The notes under the pieces are model-generated. The model saw only the letters and a list, made by a program, of their open reading frames with translations. It had not been told where the DNA came from and ran no database searches. 64,000 bases of DNA from Artemia franciscana (lineage: Eukaryota; Arthropoda; Branchiopoda; Anostraca; Artemiidae), in assembly GCF_032884065.1 (NCBI RefSeq), contig NC_088873.1:41067403-41131402 (forward strand). The letters are read 5' to 3'. The position numbers were made by a program, and so were the translations under genes. Positions 21,801 to 33,699 of this stretch are shown piece after piece (the stretch's first letter is position 1; the number at the start of each line of letters is the position of its first letter).

Positions 21801-22499
21801 GTACACTTTTGAAGGAAGAAAAGATTTAGTAAAAGTTTCATAATGAGTCACAAACAGACATTATTTACATCTGCACAAGCTGCACAATATTTACAAGAAT
21901 CCAGTACCTCATTTTTGTGGAATTGACTAATATTTTATTCTAAGAATATAATATATATTATATCTTATATTGTATATATTGTATTATATATTGTACATAT
22001 ATAGAGTATAATTTAATATTATACTCTATATACCATTCATACCTACTATTTATACTCTATATATACCGTTCATACCTGATTTGTTATGCTTTTATTGCGT
22101 ATCAGTGGTCAGAATAAATCTTGGTTATGATGGTATTTCGGTAGTGCTTCCTTGTAACGCAGCAGCTTGTCGGTAAATTTTTTGCAGTTCATATTATTGA
22201 CTTACAAATAAAGTGAACATACCACTCGATGCCTTTTTTTATGTTCTTTACCAACCCTCCCCGCAAAATACCCTCAGCCTGAGCAATTCCAAATCAGGGT
22301 TTTTGTAATATTTGTTCATGTAACTTAAGTTTCTCCGTACTTTATTCAAAATTCAGAAAACAAATTGTGCAAAATACTCTTTTCGTTATTGAATTGCTTT
22401 GTTATTGAACTTTGCCATACCCTAAAGTTAATCTGAGCATAAAAAAATTATAAGAAATATCGAATATCGAAAGTAAGAATATCGATATATCGTTTAATC
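21801..22499. other. No gene recognised; AT-rich with TATA-type simple sequence
   Basis: Contains 'tatactctatata' repeats near 22,000-22,075 and several ATCGATAT motifs near 22,460-22,495. No coding sequence. Confidence 0.4.
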
Positions 22500-22850
22500 A
22501 AATTTTCGCCCAACACTAGCTATAATGAGTATGAAATGGAATCATATTCGTTCCGATGATACTGCGGCTATAATGAAAAAAAAAAGAAAAATGATATTTT
22601 CTAAGCCGTGTTTCCTTCGACAGATTACTGAATATTATGATTTTGGACTGAGACCAAACAAAAAGCAGGTAGTCATCAGACAAGTTTGGAAGAAGTGGTA
22701 ACAAGAGGAATTAAAGGAAATTTAAATTTCTTGAGAGGGGGCAAAGAGCAAGCTTTGAATGTATTGGGGTAGAGAAGGAGTTTGCACAGCTGTTTTGGCA
22801 CCAATTGGCTTGGTACTACTGTGAGTTGCTAGTAGTAGTAGCAGTGTTTA
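22500..22850 (+). mobile_element. 3' end of a LINE, copy c
   Basis: The tail 'ggaagaagtggtaac...gaattaaaggaaatttaaatttcttgagaggg.gcaaagagcaagctttgaatgtattggggtagagaaggagtttgcacagctgt' is alignable with the LINE tail at 2750-2900 (SWEVVKREALTRL... region), but more decayed. It ends with TAGTAGTAG repeats. Confidence 0.65.
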
Positions 22851-23064
22851 TTATCTTTTATGCTCCTCATTTTAGAGGACGGTAAAGAGTTCATTGGGAA
22901 TTCTGTTTCGCCATGATGCAATTTTTTTTCAAACGGTGGGAAGTTTTCTTTTTTTTGTATTTCCAAGATCGTTTTTAAGCTGAAAAAGGCTGATTAGGTT
23001 ATTTTCCACATCTATAAAAAAAAGAAGAAATTGAAAAACGAGCCAAAGCTACAAAAAATATCGA

Positions 23065-23070
23065 TTTATT
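23065..23070 (-). promoter_or_regulatory. Poly(A) signal AATAAA of the apolipophorin gene
   Basis: AATAAA on the minus strand 60 bases after the stop codon, which would give a short 3' UTR of about 80-90 bases. Confidence 0.75.
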
Positions 23071-23129
23071 CCCAAACTTCTGTTAATGTACTCCTAATAA
23101 AATATATTATTATAAGTATCTTAAGATAT

Positions 23130-23234
23130 CTATTTGTTCCCATAGAGTTTTGGGTCTTCTGGCTTGATTTTTAATTCAATTTCTTCAGCAGATATAGTGT
23201 CTGGGCCACTTTCATAAATAGCAGCATTCCAATC
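23130..23234 (-). CDS. apolpp: Apolipophorin-like gene, last coding exon (w9)
   Basis: The acceptor is CTTATTTTAG, followed by 34 codons in phase 0 starting DWNAAIYESG and ending EDPKLYGNK, then TAG. It continues exactly from the phase-0 donor of exon w8. This gives the extreme, acidic C-terminus of the lipid-carrier polypeptide (residues 612-645 of the part seen in this window). No domain is expected here in the family. The stop plus a good AATAAA 60 bases later make this the end of the gene. The acceptor sequence, with the first six exon bases, is repeated at 23,345 and 23,479 in the intron. The only doubt is alternative 3' ends. Confidence 0.85.
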   Translation of the reverse strand, partial: DWNAAIYESGPDTISAEEIELKIKPEDPKLYGNK

Positions 23235-23500
23235 CTAAAATAAGACAAAGAAGTAAAACCCAAAACAAAAATGATAATTTGCACTTAACTAAATGAACTC
23301 ATAATAGAAATCATAAGGGCCAGAAAGTAAAAGGGCCGAGAGGGCCAATCCTAAAATATGACAAAGAAGTAAAACTGATAAAAAAGGATAATTAGCACTG
23401 AACAAAAGGAATTAATAAGGAATATAAGAGAAATTACACTCCCATAATAGAAATCACAAGAGCCAGAAAGCAAAAGGGCCAATCCTAAAATAAGATAAGT
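23229..23500 (-). repeat. Triplicated acceptor region of the last exon
   Basis: The 16-mer CCAATCCTAAAATAAG (reverse of acceptor plus GATTGG) starts at 23,229, 23,345 (one mismatch) and 23,479. The intervening sequence ('caaagaagtaaaac', 'ataatagaaatca.aag.gccagaaag.aaaagggcc') is also repeated, with period 116 and 134 bases. Confidence 0.85.
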
Positions 23501-23579
23501 AAGTAAAACTCATACACAAAAATGATGCATCTGCAATTAACATGCTAGTACTATTAAGGATAAATCTATGAAGGTAAAA

Positions 23580-25450
23580 TTTGAGAGAATATAGAGGGCG
23601 AATTTGAACTAAATCAAAATATATTATATGCATTCAGATTGTCAAAAGAGCGTATCTTGAAAATTGATTGTGCATCAAGTTGGAATTCTCACAGAATGCT
23701 TAAAGGGGAAGAGCAATTGACCAAAAGGCAATTGGTACAGACTACTACTAATACTACTACCACTACATATACTAGTTCTACTACTACTATTACTATTACT
23801 CCAACTACTTCTTGTATTTCAACTACTTCTAAGGCTAAGAGCATTAAGATGAAAATCTCAAGAACTATATGATTATACAAGTTATCAAAAGGACATATCG
23901 GCAATGTCATAGCGATGGCTAATTGTATCAAACTACCAGGAATTAATGAGGGGGGTGTTCAACTGACCAAAACACAATATGTTATAACTACTGCTGCAAA
24001 TAGTACTAGTGCTATTACTGTTAACACTACTACTAGCACTATTAGTACTAATAGTATTAATGCTACTGCTGTGACTACTACTACAACTGTGCCTACAGGT
24101 AGAAAGGTGAAATTTACAGGGTAGGGGAGAGGGAGGTGAACTGAATCACACCACTCCGTTCGTATCGCGTGATGCAGGAAAGTTGAATTTCCTGCATCGT
24201 TTATGCGTGAAGTTGAAACTTCCAGGCCTTGTTGTTGAACAAACCAAAAGACAATAGTTACATCATAGTGCTACTGCTTCAACACCTACCACTACTTCCA
24301 CTACTATCACTGCAACTGCTGCTACTATTATCACTACTGCTACTATTGCTACTAAAGTTAAAGCTACTACTATCAATTCTACAGCTACTACTACTACTGC
24401 TACTAAGGCTAAGGGTATTAAGGCGAACATTTTGGGCAATATTGAAACTGTATTGAACTAAAACAAAACAAACAATGCCCACACAGGTTGTAAAGAGAAA
24501 ATATCAGCAATACTTCAGGAACAGTTGATTGTATTTAATTGAAACCTTCATCGTGTTTGAAGGGGATATTGAGGAAAACCAATGGTGCTATGTGCATATT
24601 GGTACTACTGCTACTAAAACTATAGCTACTACATAAGCTAAGGGTATTAAGCCAAAGCTTCCAAGGAATATTTAGGCGGCTGTTGAACTAAAAAAAAGAA
24701 AATAAAAGAAAAGTATGATCATGCATATTGTCAAAAGGGTATTAACTCAATATCATATTGTCAATTATCAATATTGCCAAAAGGTTATTATCTCAATATC
24801 TCAAGAACGGCTGACATTATTAAGTTAGACCTTTCAGGGTAAGTTGCGACAGATTTTGAACTGGTCAGACAACACTATGTATATACTTTTAATGCTACGT
24901 CTAGGGTTACTCGAACTAATGAGGCTAAGGGCATTAAGGTAAAACTCTCTAGAAAACGTTCAGGGGAAATTTCGATTAAACGAAAAGACTATATGCAAGC
25001 ATCATTGCTCTATCATGGCTAGTACTATTATTGAAACTTTTAAAGGAGTTACTTCGATCAGAAACTGAAAGTTCTAGTGCCCCTTTTCAGAGTCAAAAGT
25101 AATTGGAGGGCAAGCAGTCCTCCTCTTTAACCCATAATTTTCCTAACACTCCCAATCACTATTACGACACAGGCATTTGTTCAGCATAATTGGACGGCCA
25201 ATAACTATTTCCCTAAGGATATTGGGTTTCTCGACCCCCCCGCAGTTATGCAATCTGTCCAGTATGCTTTAAAACTAAATCAAAGGGCATTGTGTGTACG
25301 CTGGTTGCCAATAAGACACCTCAGCAATATCACGAAAAACTGAGGGCACTCAGTTTAAACTTTCAGGGCTATTACGATTACTATTTCTGCTCTAAATCAA
25401 TTTAACTACATCAAAAGAGTGTATGTGTACCCAAATTGTCACAGTTTATA
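23580..25450 (-). repeat. Degenerate ~115-bp satellite, block 2 (reversed), with (ACT)n runs
   Basis: Units in reverse orientation ('gt.gtcaaaag......atatc..caa.a.....aa.ggcattaag.tgaaa.ctt.caggg...a.tttgaac') alternate with degenerate ACT/AGT trinucleotide runs at 23,745-23,830, 23,985-24,095, 24,270-24,420 and 24,600-24,640. A composite-repeat fragment lies at 25,035-25,265. Open frames made of T, S or L runs here come from the trinucleotides and are not genes. Confidence 0.7.
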
Positions 25451-26735
25451 GATGTAATTTTTGGGGAATGATATCAAGTTTTAATTTCAGGTCAATTTGA
25501 ACAGGTATAAAATTAAATTATACTATACTATTTGTGTCAGGATGAAATATTGGTGAAAACATTTCTCCAACTTACAAATAGTAAACCAAACTATGGATTC
25601 TTATAGAAAAAACGAAAAGATAAAAAATATTATGTTTTTCATGAAAAACACTATGTCAATAAAGAACGAACAGAAATTATTTAAAAAAAAAGTTTTCCAC
25701 AAAATAAGTTTATCAAAGAAAAGTAAAGAACTCCATTAAACCAAAAATGAGCAGAAATAAAATCAAGTAATCTACCAAGCGTATAACTACTACACAATCA
25801 CTATCAATAAATAAATGAAACACAAAAACGTCCAGAAATTACAGTAAATAACCGAGTCAAACTCAAAACAAGCAGAAATAAACATGACAACCCACATACC
25901 TTCTCAAGGCCCAGTACGTAATTTTGCATTTTACTGAAAAAACTACAAATGACTGTGCAAAGTCAAATACATATATACTGATATGTATCCCCTAAATCTT
26001 TATAGTTTTCGATTTATTAAAGTAAAAAAAGTGAAAACATTTAAAATGCATTTTTTCAGTTAAGTGCAAATTGAGAAAGCATGGCCTTGAGAAAGCATGG
26101 GGGTTAATGACCCTATTAATGTTAATTTCTCTTTGTTTAAGTATGTCTCAATTATTTATTGTAATTTCTGTTCGTGTTGGGTTTCATTTATTTATTAATT
26201 GTGATTGCGTGGTAGTTTTACGCTTGGTAGATTATTTGATTTTATTTCTGCTCACTGGGTTTCAGAAAGTGCCTTAGCTCTTACAAGAGTTCTACACGGA
26301 TGTCTAATCTTAGAATTAAAATTGCCAAGAAGCGTAGCACAAATTCTACATAATTACATATATATTAAACACATTTAGGTGGTTTTATACACAGGGTGTA
26401 CGAAAAGTTCGTGTTGTATGGCACAACCTGATTACATGTTGAATTTAAGGTGTGAAATTCGTACAAAACCATCTAAAAGAACCTTGGCACCAAAGCAAAT
26501 GTTGATCAGTATGGTATAAATCATAGCTTTTGTATAAATACCGTAAAAACTACTGTGGATATCCCCATTTCAATGGGACAAACTAAAATTCTAATATTTA
26601 ATTCAATATTAAATTAAAGTTACTAAAAAATTAAATTTTCTGAATCATTGAAATTATTTCAAATATATCTAAATTGATTAGTTTAATTGATTTGGATTAG
26701 TTGATTAAAAATAATTAATTAAATTGAAATTTGAA
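25451..26735. other. Intron sequence, no gene recognised
   Basis: Weak foldback-arm traces ('gaacgaacagaaattat', 'aatgagcagaaataaa') at 25,660-25,900. CAGGGTGTACGAAAAGTTCGTG at 26,394 resembles a mariner-type end but has no partner or coding region. Confidence 0.4.
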
Positions 26736-27720
26736 TTAAAAAGTTTAATTGAAACATTCTAGGAATATCCTACAACTAACCTTCAAGAACCAATCAACTG
26801 CGGGAGAAATACAGCGCTAGCACTGCATCATTCCATGTCCATCTTTGTCTCCCATACAGTCAAATCTCTAACACGGTGCCAGAGATGATTCAATTATTTG
26901 AATTAATGAATTGATAAAAAATAATTAATTAAACTGAAAATTAAATTAAAAAGTTTAATTGAATCATTCTAGGAAAATCCTATAACTAAATTTCAAGAAC
27001 CGATCAATTGCAGGAGAAATACAGCGCTGGCACTGCATCAATCTAAATCCATTTTTGTCTCCCATACAGTCACATCTCAGAAATGGTGCCAGATATAATT
27101 TAACTGATTTGAATTAATTAATTGATTAAAAATAATTAATTAAGTTGAAAATTGGATTAAAAAGTTTAATTGAAACATTCAAGGAAAATCCTATAGCTAA
27201 CCTTCAAGAACCGATCAATTGCGGGAGAGATACAGCGCTGGCACTGCATCAATCTAAATCCATTTTTGTCTCCCATACAGTCACATCTCTGAAATGGTGC
27301 CAGATATAATTTAACTGATTTGGATTAATTAATTGATTAAAAATAATTAATTAAGTTGAAAATTGGATTGAAAAGTTTAATTGAAACATTCAAGGGAAAT
27401 CCTATAGCTAACCTTCAAGAACCGATCAATTGCGGGAGAAATACAGCGCTGGCACTGCATCAATCTAAATCCATATTTGTCTCCCCTACAGTCACATCTC
27501 GGAAATGGTGCCAGATATAATGTAACTGATTTGAATTAATTAATTGATAAAAAATAATTAATTAAATTGAAAATTGAATTAAAAAAATTAATTGAAACAT
27601 TCTAGGAAAACTCTATAGCTAACCTTCAAGAACCGATCTATTGCGGGAGAAATACAGCGCTGGCACTGCATCATTCCAAATCCATCTTTGTCTCCCATAC
27701 AGTCACATCTCTGACACGGT
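26736..27720 (-). repeat. Five-unit tandem array (211 bp) carrying the 3' end and donor site of exon w8
   Basis: Donor-equivalent points are at 27,624 (the real exon), 27,413, 27,202, 26,991 and 26,781, a period of 210-211. Each unit has about 95 bases of exon end (CDCMGDK...QCQRCISPAIDRFLK) and about 115 bases of AT-rich intron. The reading frame of the exon part is open in units 2-4; the most distal unit has a stop in place of the QCQ glutamine. GT donors are kept in units 1, 2, 3 and 5 and lost in unit 4. Confidence 0.92.
27202..27288 (-). other. Potential cassette mini-exon (29 codons) in the array
   Basis: In the third unit, the codon before RCDC has become part of CCATTTCAG, an acceptor-like site, and the donor AAG/GTTAGC is intact. 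The 87 bases between (RCDCMGDKNGFRLMQCQRC...RFLK) are phase 0 on both sides, so inclusion would add one extra cysteine motif without a frameshift. The pyrimidine tract is weak, so use by the cell is uncertain. Confidence 0.3.
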
Positions 27721-27965
27721 GCTGGTTCAGCAGTAGCAGCAAAGCGTCGTGCAAAAATATCGATAACCCGTTTGGGAGATGTTGTCTTTCTGCCAATGAT
27801 TTTGTTAAGATCAAAAACGGTACCATTTGTCTCTAAAGCCAAAGGAGTACAAAAATCTTTGGGTACAACTAGCTGGCGCCGGAGACTTTTATCGGCATTC
27901 CGTTTTCGCCCACTTCTTATTGTATAGATGTCGTTGGTGTCATAGCCATAAATGTGGGACAGAAT
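27624..27965 (-). CDS. apolpp: Apolipophorin-like gene, exon w8
   Basis: 114 codons, phase 0 to 0, from an ATATTTCAG acceptor to an AAG/GTTAGC donor (residues 498-611 of the part seen). It starts ILSHIYGYDTNDIYTI, contains VPKDFCTPLALETNGTVF and ends AEPAPCQRCDCMGDK... with QCQRCISPAIDRFLK. In insect apolipophorins the same order follows the VWA-like domain: a YG-D--YT loop, 'LP....CTPLALETNGT.F', then a CxxCxC...C..C cysteine cluster. That match fixes the family and reading direction. It belongs to the C-terminal extracellular portion of the circulating lipoprotein. The 3' end with its donor is repeated four more times in the next intron. Confidence 0.93.
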
Positions 27966-28850
27966 CTGAAATATATCACCAGGATAAGTAAAGGTCTTTA
28001 GTTCAATCTAGATGCGCATGGGGGCCTGAAAAGCACCATTAAGGAATACATATTTCGGCTTTTGTGTTTCTTGGTAACATACTCTTATCGCACGGAATAC
28101 AAGCAGTTCTTCTTTTTTTTACAAGGGGCTAAGGGTATAGATGACTTATAAAAGAGGAAACTGAATCTGGTATCAACAGAAAAACATCCACGCTTTCTAG
28201 CGTTAATAACAAATAATGTTAGGGTAATTAGATGCTTGAAAAACCCAAAATAAGTACAAACGCTAGATGGTACTAGTAAAATTTTTGTCAATATATTATT
28301 AATGTGTTATGCTATTATACAATACTAGTAATATATTATTAATGTATTATGCTATTATATAACACTTGTGATATATTATTTATGTTTTGACTATTAATAA
28401 GTAGCCTAATTGTTATAAATTATTACATATTGTCACCCTAAAATTCTGGAGAAAAACAAACTTAGTCACTTATGTTGTCATAATTACGTGTCTCGCATTG
28501 CTTACGAATGGATCAAGTATTTTTATTGCATAGTAACATTACAGATAGGTTATATTTAGCCTACTATTTATACATAACTCTTACATATAACTCGATCTAT
28601 ACGGCATTTAAAAAAAGATTTCAATAAGAGAAGTTTTTCAAAGAAAAGTTAAAAGCTACATTAACCCAAAGACAAGAAGAAATAAAGTCAAATAAAAATT
28701 TAAGCTTAAAACGAATACGAAACTTAAACGAACAGGAATTAAAATAAATAAGCATGTCAAACTTAAAAAAAACACAAACTACCATAAACAAGAGGAGGAC
28801 TAACGCCCCTAGCTGCTCCAAAGTTATTACATATATGTCATTTTGACAAT
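27966..28850. other. Intron sequence, no gene recognised
   Basis: A ~57-base unit ('aatatattattaatgt.ttatgctattata.aa') is doubled at 28,291-28,385. Decayed foldback-arm sequence is visible near 28,620-28,800. Confidence 0.4.
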
Positions 28851-30597
28851 GATGATGAACTTAACATCTTTTGATGTAGTTCAATCTACCCTGAATAATC
28901 TTAAACTTTCAAATTAATTCCCAAAGTTGTTCGTGAGATATTGCAAATACACCTTTTTTCCATAATCTTGAAACGAATAGTGGCTTTTTTGATTTTGTTC
29001 ATTATGCTCTTCCGAATTTCATGAAAGGTTCAACCAATTCCTATTCCAGTTCCTAAGGTATTGCAGGTTGCCCTATAGACAGCCTAAATAAAAATAGCGT
29101 CTTACAATTTAGTTAAATACCCCTTTTCATCATTTCCTGAAAATTTCACATTAGTAGCCATATCCGTTTCTAAGATTAGTATCCTAAGTTAATACCAATA
29201 GAGCATTTTGAAATATTGCAGGTGCACAGTTTAAACAACAGGGATGCAAATAGTGAATTTTAGTTTAGATCAACACCGCCTTCAACATATCCCAAAAGTT
29301 TCAGCTTAATACTATTAGCCACTCCCAGGATAACACAGATATGGTCTATTGATAACCTGAATACACTAAGTATCTTTTGATTCAGTTTGACATTTACATA
29401 ATTTGAAGGTTTCAACGCAATACCCTTAGCTGCTCTTGAGATATTGCACAGACACTTTTTAGACAAGCGGCTACACATACTGTCTTTTCATTTAGTTTTA
29501 CAACATGTCCTGAAAGTACCAGCTTAATACCTCTAGCCGCTTCTGCAATATTGCAGTTACCCCCTTCTGCCAGCCAGGGTACACATAGTGATATTGCAAT
29601 ATCAAAGATACTGCAGATATGCCCTTTTACTAATCTGAATGTACATAGTGTCTTATTATTTAATTCAATATATTTCTCAATTTTACCTGAAAGTTCCTAC
29701 TTAATAATCTTAGCTGCTCATGAGTTATTGCATATATGCTATTTTGCCAACTATTATGCACTTAGTGTCTTTTAATTTAGTGTTAACTTGATCATCGCAA
29801 ATGCACCTTTTTTATGACCTTCATTCACACAGTCTTTTAATTGTATTCAGCACCCTCTTCACAGTTTCCTGAAAGTTTCTACTTAATACCCATTGAAGCT
29901 CCAGAGATATTACAAATGTACCCTTGGTAACCTAGATACACACAGTGTCTTTTGATTTAGTTCAGTATCCATCAGTTCCTAAGATGTTAAACATAAATAA
30001 TTCTGAAAGCTGGAAGTACATAGTGTGTTTGGATTTGTCTCAGCATGCACTTGGGTTTTCAACTTAATATCCTTAACTGTTCCTGGAATATTGCAGATGC
30101 GCCATTTTGACAACATGAATGCAATTAGTGTTTCTTGATTTAATTAAGCGTTCCTTTCAACATGCACTGAAACTTTCAACTTAATACCCATAGCCGTAAT
30201 CGAGATATTGAAAATATGCTCTTTAAACAAAATTGATGCTCATACTATCTTTAGATTTACTTCAAGATTCTGAACAACTTGTCCTGAAAGTTTCAACACA
30301 ATACCAATGTGACAATGTGGCAACACATAGTGTCTTTCAATTTAGTTTCACACCCCCTTCAGCATTCGCTGAAATTTTCAACTTAATTCCTTCTGCTGTC
30401 GCCAGGATATTCCAGATATATCCTTTTGACAACCTGGATGCACATAGTGTCTTTTGATTCAGTAGAAGATCTCTAACAACATTCCCTTTCTAACGTAATA
30501 CCCTTAGCTATACCGGAAATATTGCACGTACACCCTTTTGACACTATGGCTACATATGATATCTTTTGATTTAGTTTCACCTCCCCTTAATAGAAAG
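28850..30597 (+). repeat. Degenerate ~115-bp satellite, block 3
   Basis: About 15 diverged units, each with 'gatttagtt.aaca.cc..ttc', 'ctgaaagtttcaacttaatacccttagc..ttc..gagatattgca.at.c.cccttttgacaacctgaatgcacatagtgtctttt'. The unit edges are clear though identity is low, so the array is old. It continues beyond the LINE at 31,046. Confidence 0.8.
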
Positions 30598-31045
30598 AAA
30601 GAAAGAAAGAAAGTTTATTTGAGCCCTACGGCCATACACAACATGATTTAATAATACAACACTGCACAGAACACACACTCAATATAAAACAATACTTATT
30701 TTCATTCACTCAGGCTCGACTGAGCCTCTCTCGCCTTTTCCACATATCGTGCCATTTTGCATATGAGTCCAGGCTTCGAAGACCTCAGGATATAAGAAAG
30801 CAGCACCAACTGATGGTCCCCCAAATTTCATCCCTAAGACTTTCAAGCTCCTGGCACTCCATGAGGAAATGGGCTAAATTATTATCCTCTTTTCCGCAAT
30901 ACCCACACTTACCATTTGTTCCCATTTTTTTTTTTTATTTCTGTTCCCTATGTAGGCTACTGGAAGGCAATTTCCCCTCAACTGGATCCATGATTTTAAA
31001 TATTTCAAAGGTAAATTTACCTTAAAATAATATTCTTCCCCAAAA
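30598..31045 (-). mobile_element. 3' end of a non-LTR retrotransposon inserted in the satellite
   Basis: Minus strand: 'KCGYCGKEDNNLAHFLMECQELESLRDEIWG', a Cys-His (CxxC..H....C) motif as found at the C-terminus of Jockey/R1/I-like elements. The tail ends in (CTTT)4 next to satellite sequence. It is truncated at its 5' end. Confidence 0.7.
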
Positions 31046-31604
31046 ATTTCTTTTATACTACATTCATTCAGTAATATTCCTTAGAAGTTTCAACCTAATA
31101 CCTTTAGCCGTTCCTGAGATACTGTGGATATGCCGTTTTTACAATCTGAAAGCACATATTGTCCTTTGATTTATCTTAACATGTCTTGACTATTTATACT
31201 TATTACCCATAGCTGTTTCTGCGACATTGCAGATACACCGTTTGTAAATATGAATGCACCTAGTATCTTTCGATTTAGTTCAACAACCTCAAAATACAAT
31301 GAAAGCTACATCCTAATACCCTTAGCTATTCTTTAGATACAATATATGCGCCCTTTTGACGGCCTAGATGCAATTAATATCTTTTGATTTAGTTCAATAT
31401 CCCTTTCATCACTCCCTAAAAGTTTCACCTTAATACCTTCAGCGGTTCGTAAGATATTGCAGGATACGCCCTTTTCACCACATGGATGAACAAAATACCT
31501 TTGGTTTAGTTTTAAACCTTCCTCAGCAGATTCTTAAATTTTCAACTTAAAACGCTTAGCAATTCCTGAGACATTGCACATACATTCTTTTGGAATGAGT
31601 TTGC
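31046..31604 (+). repeat. Degenerate ~115-bp satellite, block 3 continued
   Basis: Four to five more units of the array, resuming after the LINE with CTTAGAAGTTTCAACCTAAT. Confidence 0.75.
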
Positions 31605-32837
31605 TGGTGGTCCAGCGTAGAAAGAGAGGCCACTCATCGTCTGCAGTCCAAACGGTTATGTGCTAGCATTATAGCTTCGTCCGGGGTGCTACCGATCAAA
31701 GACAGGAAGTGAGCAAGGCTGTCCTTCCATCTAGAACACGACCTTCCCCGCGGACGCTTCCAGCCGGACGTTGAGTGATCAAAACTAAAGGAAATTCTAA
31801 CTGAACGTTTCTGCTGGCATGCGGGCTAGGTGGCCGAAGCACCGAAGATTTCGTGCAGTGAGCTGACATGAGTTGGAGACGAAGTCATATCACTTAATCA
31901 CTTCGATTCGTCTGAAAAACTTGGTTTGAGCCACATCTATCGCGTTTGGGACCGAAGCGACAGAAGGCCAGGTCACAGCAGAGTAGAAAAGAAATCGGTT
32001 TACAGTATGTGGTAAATACGAATCTTTGTTCTGCGGATACTACCGGGGATCGACCAGACAGAACGGCAGAATCGGGCCACAATTGAGGTGGCTTTCGTGA
32101 TACGGGACTAAGTTTCAGCTTCGATAGATCTGCTGTCCGTGATGACGGACCCAAGATACATGAATGATTTCACAACTTCAACGGTATATCCTAATAAGCT
32201 GAGTGGGGTCGAGTTCAAGGTTGCGCATGCCGTGTCAATGATCATTATATTAGTCTTTTGCCAGATGATTTTCAGTCCCACTTTAGATGCTTCTTCCAAT
32301 AATGTGGTAAGGACTTCTTCGAGTTCAGCTGCAAAAGTGCATACAAAAGCGATATCATTCGCGAAGTCACAATCAGATAAGACTTGTTTGCCAAACAGCA
32401 GTACAAAATGGAGACGGTTTGTGGTTCGATCCATAAAATTAATCGATTGTGGTGTTGAAAAGATCGGGGGCGGCAGCATACCCTTGCCTCACAGTATTTA
32501 TTTTGAATACTGGGCTGCGACTAGGGTTTATCTGGACGGATCTCATAGTATCAGCATAGAAAGCCCTGAACAGATGGCAATACTTGGCAGGAAGTCCTAT
32601 TCGCTTAAGCACCAGCCAGAGAAAATCACGGTCAATCGATTCAAAGGTGGCTTTGAAATCGACAAAGGAAATATATGCTGCATGTTGGAACTCCCGGGCT
32701 TTTTCAACTTCTTGACGGATGGTGAAGATCTTCTCAATCGTGAACCTATAAGGCATGAAACCCGCTTGCTGTATCCAGTGGCATTTGCAGAGGAAATGGG
32801 TGCTTGTGTCCAGCAGTAGGTGCTTTAATCCCGTCAT
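31605..32837 (-). mobile_element. LINE relic, reverse transcriptase to 3' region
   Basis: First frame (32,837-32,439): AGFMPYRFTIEKIFTIRQEV, YISFVDFKATFESIDRDFLW, GLPAKYCHLFRAFYADT, PVFKINTVRQGYAAAPDLFN. Second frame (32,479-32,108): FANDIAFVCTFAAELEEVL, KVGLKIIWQKTN, KSFMYLGSVI. Third frame: RF.......VFQTNRSD, then LQLMSAHCTKSS.... These are RT motifs 2-7 plus thumb. The catalytic box reads FAND instead of YADD, and at least two frameshifts are present, so the element is dead. It looks like an RTE/CR1/L2-grade LINE; the exact clade cannot be fixed by eye. The start is cut off at 32,837. Confidence 0.88.
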
Positions 32838-33083
32838 AAGGAGGGCTGTCCCTTCCTCGACACTTGCTTTTTACGCAAGATATTTTGTCACAATTCTTTA
32901 AGAAAGATTGCTCAAATGCAAGGATCGTCGAATTTGAGTTTGAAGTATTTTTAAAGAGCTTTAAGACTATAGCGTAAAAATTGATAGTTGAGGAAGGGAG
33001 TGTCCCCCTTATATACGCAATAATTTATGTTCGTTTTAAGTTTTAATGTTGCTCCTCATTTTCAGTTGAAAAAGATTTTTAAA
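32838..33083. repeat. Diverged foldback repeat
   Basis: Left arm 'cataaggagggctgtcccttcctcgacacttgc', right arm 'gaggaagggagtgtcccccttatatacgcaataat' then TTTTAAGTTTTAATGTTGCT. The outer part of the left arm is missing, replaced by the LINE. Confidence 0.65.
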
Positions 33084-33699
33084 TTTAATTTCGTTACTTA
33101 AAAGAAGGGCTATGGTTTCCCAGTTAAGTTACATTTATTTATAAGACTAGGAAATATAAATAACAATGACATAAAATGAGTGCTTCCCAATATAGAATAA
33201 ACAGGGTTTTCATGGGAGCAAAAGGAACAAGTGCTACGCGAAAAAAATCGTAAGTTTTAGAGTCTACTTCTGTATGTTCTGTTTTTCTTCTTTTTTTCCT
33301 CTCTGTAATGCAATTGCCCGCTTCCTGTGCCTGTTGTCTGTTTCTGTTACAATTGCCAGTATATTATACGATTTCCTGTTGTCTGTAACAAATTTGCAGA
33401 TATACATTTTTAATATCTCCATCATCTATTTGAAAATTTTCTGAGGTAAATTGGCATTTTACCTTTCTGTAATACAAAGCGTTCAAGGAAAATTCTATTT
33501 TATAAATATATACAATAATAATTATATTGCACTTAAATATTATAAAGCCATACACATACAGTAAAACCACAAGCAAGCAAACACAGACACCCACAAACAC
33601 ACAAAAACAACATACATGATGTGCTCAAATTTTAGCAGCTTGTGAAGCAGCTTTTGGAAAACCTGCCGAGGAGTTAACAGAATAGTTACTAAAGATCGT
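33084..33699. other. Intron sequence, no gene recognised
   Basis: AT-rich with CA-type dinucleotide traces; no supported feature. Confidence 0.4.

Noticed and set aside
23639-24482. Small T-, S- and L-rich open frames
   Set aside because: They come from degenerate (ACT)n runs inside the old satellite.
26394-26560. mariner-type terminal repeat
   Set aside because: One short resemblance only (CAGGGTGTACGAAAAGTTCG), with no partner end or transposase.
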